Assembly: GCA_964370965.1 (NCBI GenBank)
Contig: CAYJLW010000065.1
Location: 1-23,812 of the forward strand
Length of the DNA: 23,812 bases
From: CAYJLW01 sp964370965
Lineage (GTDB): Bacteria > Actinomycetota > Acidimicrobiia > UBA2766
Direction: 5' to 3'
The position numbers and the translations under genes were made by a program. Every line of letters starts with the position of its first letter. Position 1 is the first letter of the stretch. The notes under the pieces are model-generated. The model was not told the origin of the DNA and ran no database searches. It saw only the letters and a program-made list of their open reading frames with translations. Shown in pieces: positions 22,620-23,812 of the stretch.

Positions 22620-23563
22620 GCCCGCTCGCCGCGCTCCGCCGGCGGACGCGCCGTCATGCCCGCGGCCCGGCCCTTGGCGGAAACCTGCTCGGCCATCTTG
22701 CGGGACGCCTCGTCGATCATCTCGTCGCCGAACATGACGGCGCCCTTGCGCTCCACCTCTGTGGCGTGGGCGTATGCCTCCAGGATGTCCTCGGAGCGCT
22801 CGAACTCCTCCAGCGTCGGAGCGAAGATCTCGTTCAGGACCTCGATCTGCGCGGGGTTCAGCGCCCACTTGCCGTCGTAGCCCAAGAGCTGCGAGCGCGT
22901 CGCCATCTCCCGGAAGCCGTCGACGTCTCGGATGAGGGCGTAGGGGCCGTCGACGGCCTGGAGGCCGTGCGCCCGGGCGGCCATGAGGATGCGCATGAGG
23001 ACGTAGTGCCAGTGGTCGCCCGGGTAGCCCTCCTGGGCGGCGCCCACGGTGAGGTGGGGCATGTTCGTGGCCGCCGCGAAGTCGCCCGGGCCGAAGATGA
23101 TCGTCTCCAGCCGCGAGGACGCCCCGGCGATGACGTCCACGTCCACGAGTCCCTTGGGGTTCTCGATCTGGGCCTCGATGCCGATGCGCTTGGCGATCCC
23201 GAGACCCTTCTCGAGCTGCGTGAGGATGAGGTCGAGGGCCTGGACCTCACGGTGGTCCTGCACCTTGGGGAGCATGATGAAGTCGATGTTCTCCCCGGCC
23301 CCCTCGACAACCGTGGTGACGTCGCCCACGGTCCATTCGGTGTCCCACGCGTTCACCCGGACCCCGATCGTCTTGGTGCCCCAGTCCTGCTCGTTCAGGG
23401 CCTTCACGACGAGGGCGCGGGACGCGACCTTCTCGAGGGGGGCGACAGAGTCCTCGAGGTCGAGGAAGGACTGGTCCTGGCCGAGGGTGGGCGCCTTGGC
23501 GAGCATCTTCTCGCTCGAGCCGGGCACCGACAGGCAGGAACGACGGGGGGAGCCGAGAGCCAT
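22616..23563 (-). CDS. mcl: CitE-like L-malyl-CoA / beta-methylmalyl-CoA lyase (HpcH/HpaI aldolase family)
   Basis: 315 residues. ATG at 23563 with GGAGG nine nt upstream; the 14 codons before it are unlikely to be translated. CoA-ester lyases cleave (methyl)malyl-CoA to glyoxylate plus acetyl- or propionyl-CoA with Mg2+. The conserved features are present: RSCLSVPGSSEKML opening, FLDLEDSVAPLEK (33-45), R69 in GVRVNAWDT, Mg-binding E134 in AQIENPKGL and D161 in IIFGPGDFAAA, and GYDGKWALNPAQIE near the end, which binds CoA in this family. Length is as expected for the actinobacterial CitE-like type. It is translationally coupled to mcd (GTGA overlap), so the two act in one pathway. Citramalyl-CoA lyase or (S)-citramalyl-CoA recycling is a possible alternative specificity. 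Confidence 0.85.
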   Translation of the reverse strand: MALGSPRRSCLSVPGSSEKMLAKAPTLGQDQSFLDLEDSVAPLEKVASRALVVKALNEQDWGTKTIGVRVNAWDTEWTVGDVTTVVEGAGENIDFIMLPKVQDHREVQALDLILTQLEKGLGIAKRIGIEAQIENPKGLVDVDVIAGASSRLETIIFGPGDFAAATNMPHLTVGAAQEGYPGDHWHYVLMRILMAARAHGLQAVDGPYALIRDVDGFREMATRSQLLGYDGKWALNPAQIEVLNEIFAPTLEEFERSEDILEAYAHATEVERKGAVMFGDEMIDEASRKMAEQVSAKGRAAGMTARPPAERGERA

Positions 23564-23628
23564 TGCGAAGGTCCTCCGGGGTAAGGGGGGCGCGGCGGCT
23601 TCCACCGGCCGGCACCGCGTGGCGCCGT

Positions 23629-23634
23629 ATCGTA
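23629..23634 (-). promoter_or_regulatory. Possible -10 box upstream of the mcl-mcd operon
   Basis: TACGAT on the minus strand stands out in an AT-poor 112-bp gap, 65 nt upstream of the lyase start, next to a small GAAGC-G-GCTTC dyad. No good -35 hexamer is visible. The preceding partial gene could instead share a transcript with these genes. Confidence 0.3.
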
Positions 23635-23675
23635 ACGAAGCCGCTTCCGGCCAAGCCAGGGGAGGGGTCGGAGGT

Positions 23676-23812
23676 TCACGCGCCCAGGTTGACTAGTGCC
23701 GCCACCTTGTGCGCCTCCAGGGCGTCGTCGGGGATCGCGGCGAGGTCGAACGGCGCCTTCACGACGAGTTCGCAGTTGCGGTCCTCGCGTTTGCCGCGCC
23801 GGCCCCAGCGGA
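23676..23812 (-). CDS. C-terminal end of an unidentified protein, cut by the window edge
   Basis: The last 44 residues of a minus-strand gene, beginning RWGRRGKREDRNCELVVKAP at the window edge and ending AALVNLGA before a TGA. Its frame is open to the edge and its codon use matches neighbours. Too little is visible to name it. Its position upstream of mcl suggests a pathway gene (ccr and meaA are often near mcl and mcd in actinobacteria), but the residues do not resemble the ends of those proteins as I know them. Confidence 0.6.
   Translation of the reverse strand, partial: RWGRRGKREDRNCELVVKAPFDLAAIPDDALEAHKVAALVNLGA

Noticed and set aside
20436..22880. 814-codon plus-strand frame opposite mcd
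   Set aside because: Antisense to an unmistakable acyl-CoA dehydrogenase and running through the intergenic repeats; no motif of its own.
1..23812. tRNA, rRNA, CRISPR arrays, insertion sequences or attachment sites
   Set aside because: No cloverleaf, no regularly spaced direct repeats with unique spacers, no transposase or integrase motif and no target-site duplications were seen.

Overview
The window is very GC-rich, with strong G/C preference at third codon positions, frequent GTG/TTG starts and AGGAGG-type ribosome binding sites. Together with the gene content this suggests a high-GC actinobacterium (an Acidimicrobiia- or Thermoleophilia-like lineage is my guess, not shown). The left edge begins with a run of 24 C that looks like a contig end. 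Almost everything is on the minus strand; only a histidine kinase and an OsmC protein are on the plus strand.

Layout, left to right. (1) 60-3082, minus: a secreted right-handed beta-helix protein, then an M14 zinc carboxypeptidase preceded by two overlapping tiny genes. (2) 3235-3993, plus: a small soluble histidine kinase with no sensor domain. (3) 4048-16042, minus: an apparent three-gene operon of a secreted subtilisin-like protease, a 3233-residue secreted protein with PKD domains, and a short membrane-anchored protein. (4) 16192-18467, minus: a secreted, probably alpha-helical 466-residue protein and a TetR regulator. A 33-bp near-perfect palindrome between them looks like an operator. 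(5) 18574-23812: carbon metabolism and peroxide defence. A MaoC hydratase, an acyl-CoA dehydrogenase of the methylsuccinyl-CoA dehydrogenase type and a CitE-like malyl-CoA lyase together match the last three steps of the ethylmalonyl-CoA pathway (methylsuccinyl-CoA to mesaconyl-CoA to methylmalyl-CoA to glyoxylate plus propionyl-CoA).

The most interesting locus is 19695-20702 (minus). Two ORFs that look separate are in the same frame and divided by one TGA. That TGA sits where the second cysteine of an AhpD-type CxxC active site belongs (C-F-Y-TGA-A-T-S-H). The sequence after it continues a typical AhpD-like fold, and a 7-bp stem with a G-containing 5-nt loop lies 18-36 nt downstream, where a bacterial SECIS belongs. 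I read this as one 335-residue AhpD-like selenoprotein with selenocysteine at 236. It faces a convergent OsmC peroxidase gene, and both genes have a TANNNT box exactly 6 nt before ATG, suggesting leaderless transcripts.

Other points of interest are a four-fold super-repeat of PKD pairs with a recurring Cys pair in the giant protein, an 18-bp tandem repeat running into a long hairpin between mcd and the selenoprotein gene, and paired CCCTG/CAGGG palindromes in the divergent region near 3100-3190. I saw no tRNA, rRNA, CRISPR array or insertion sequence.
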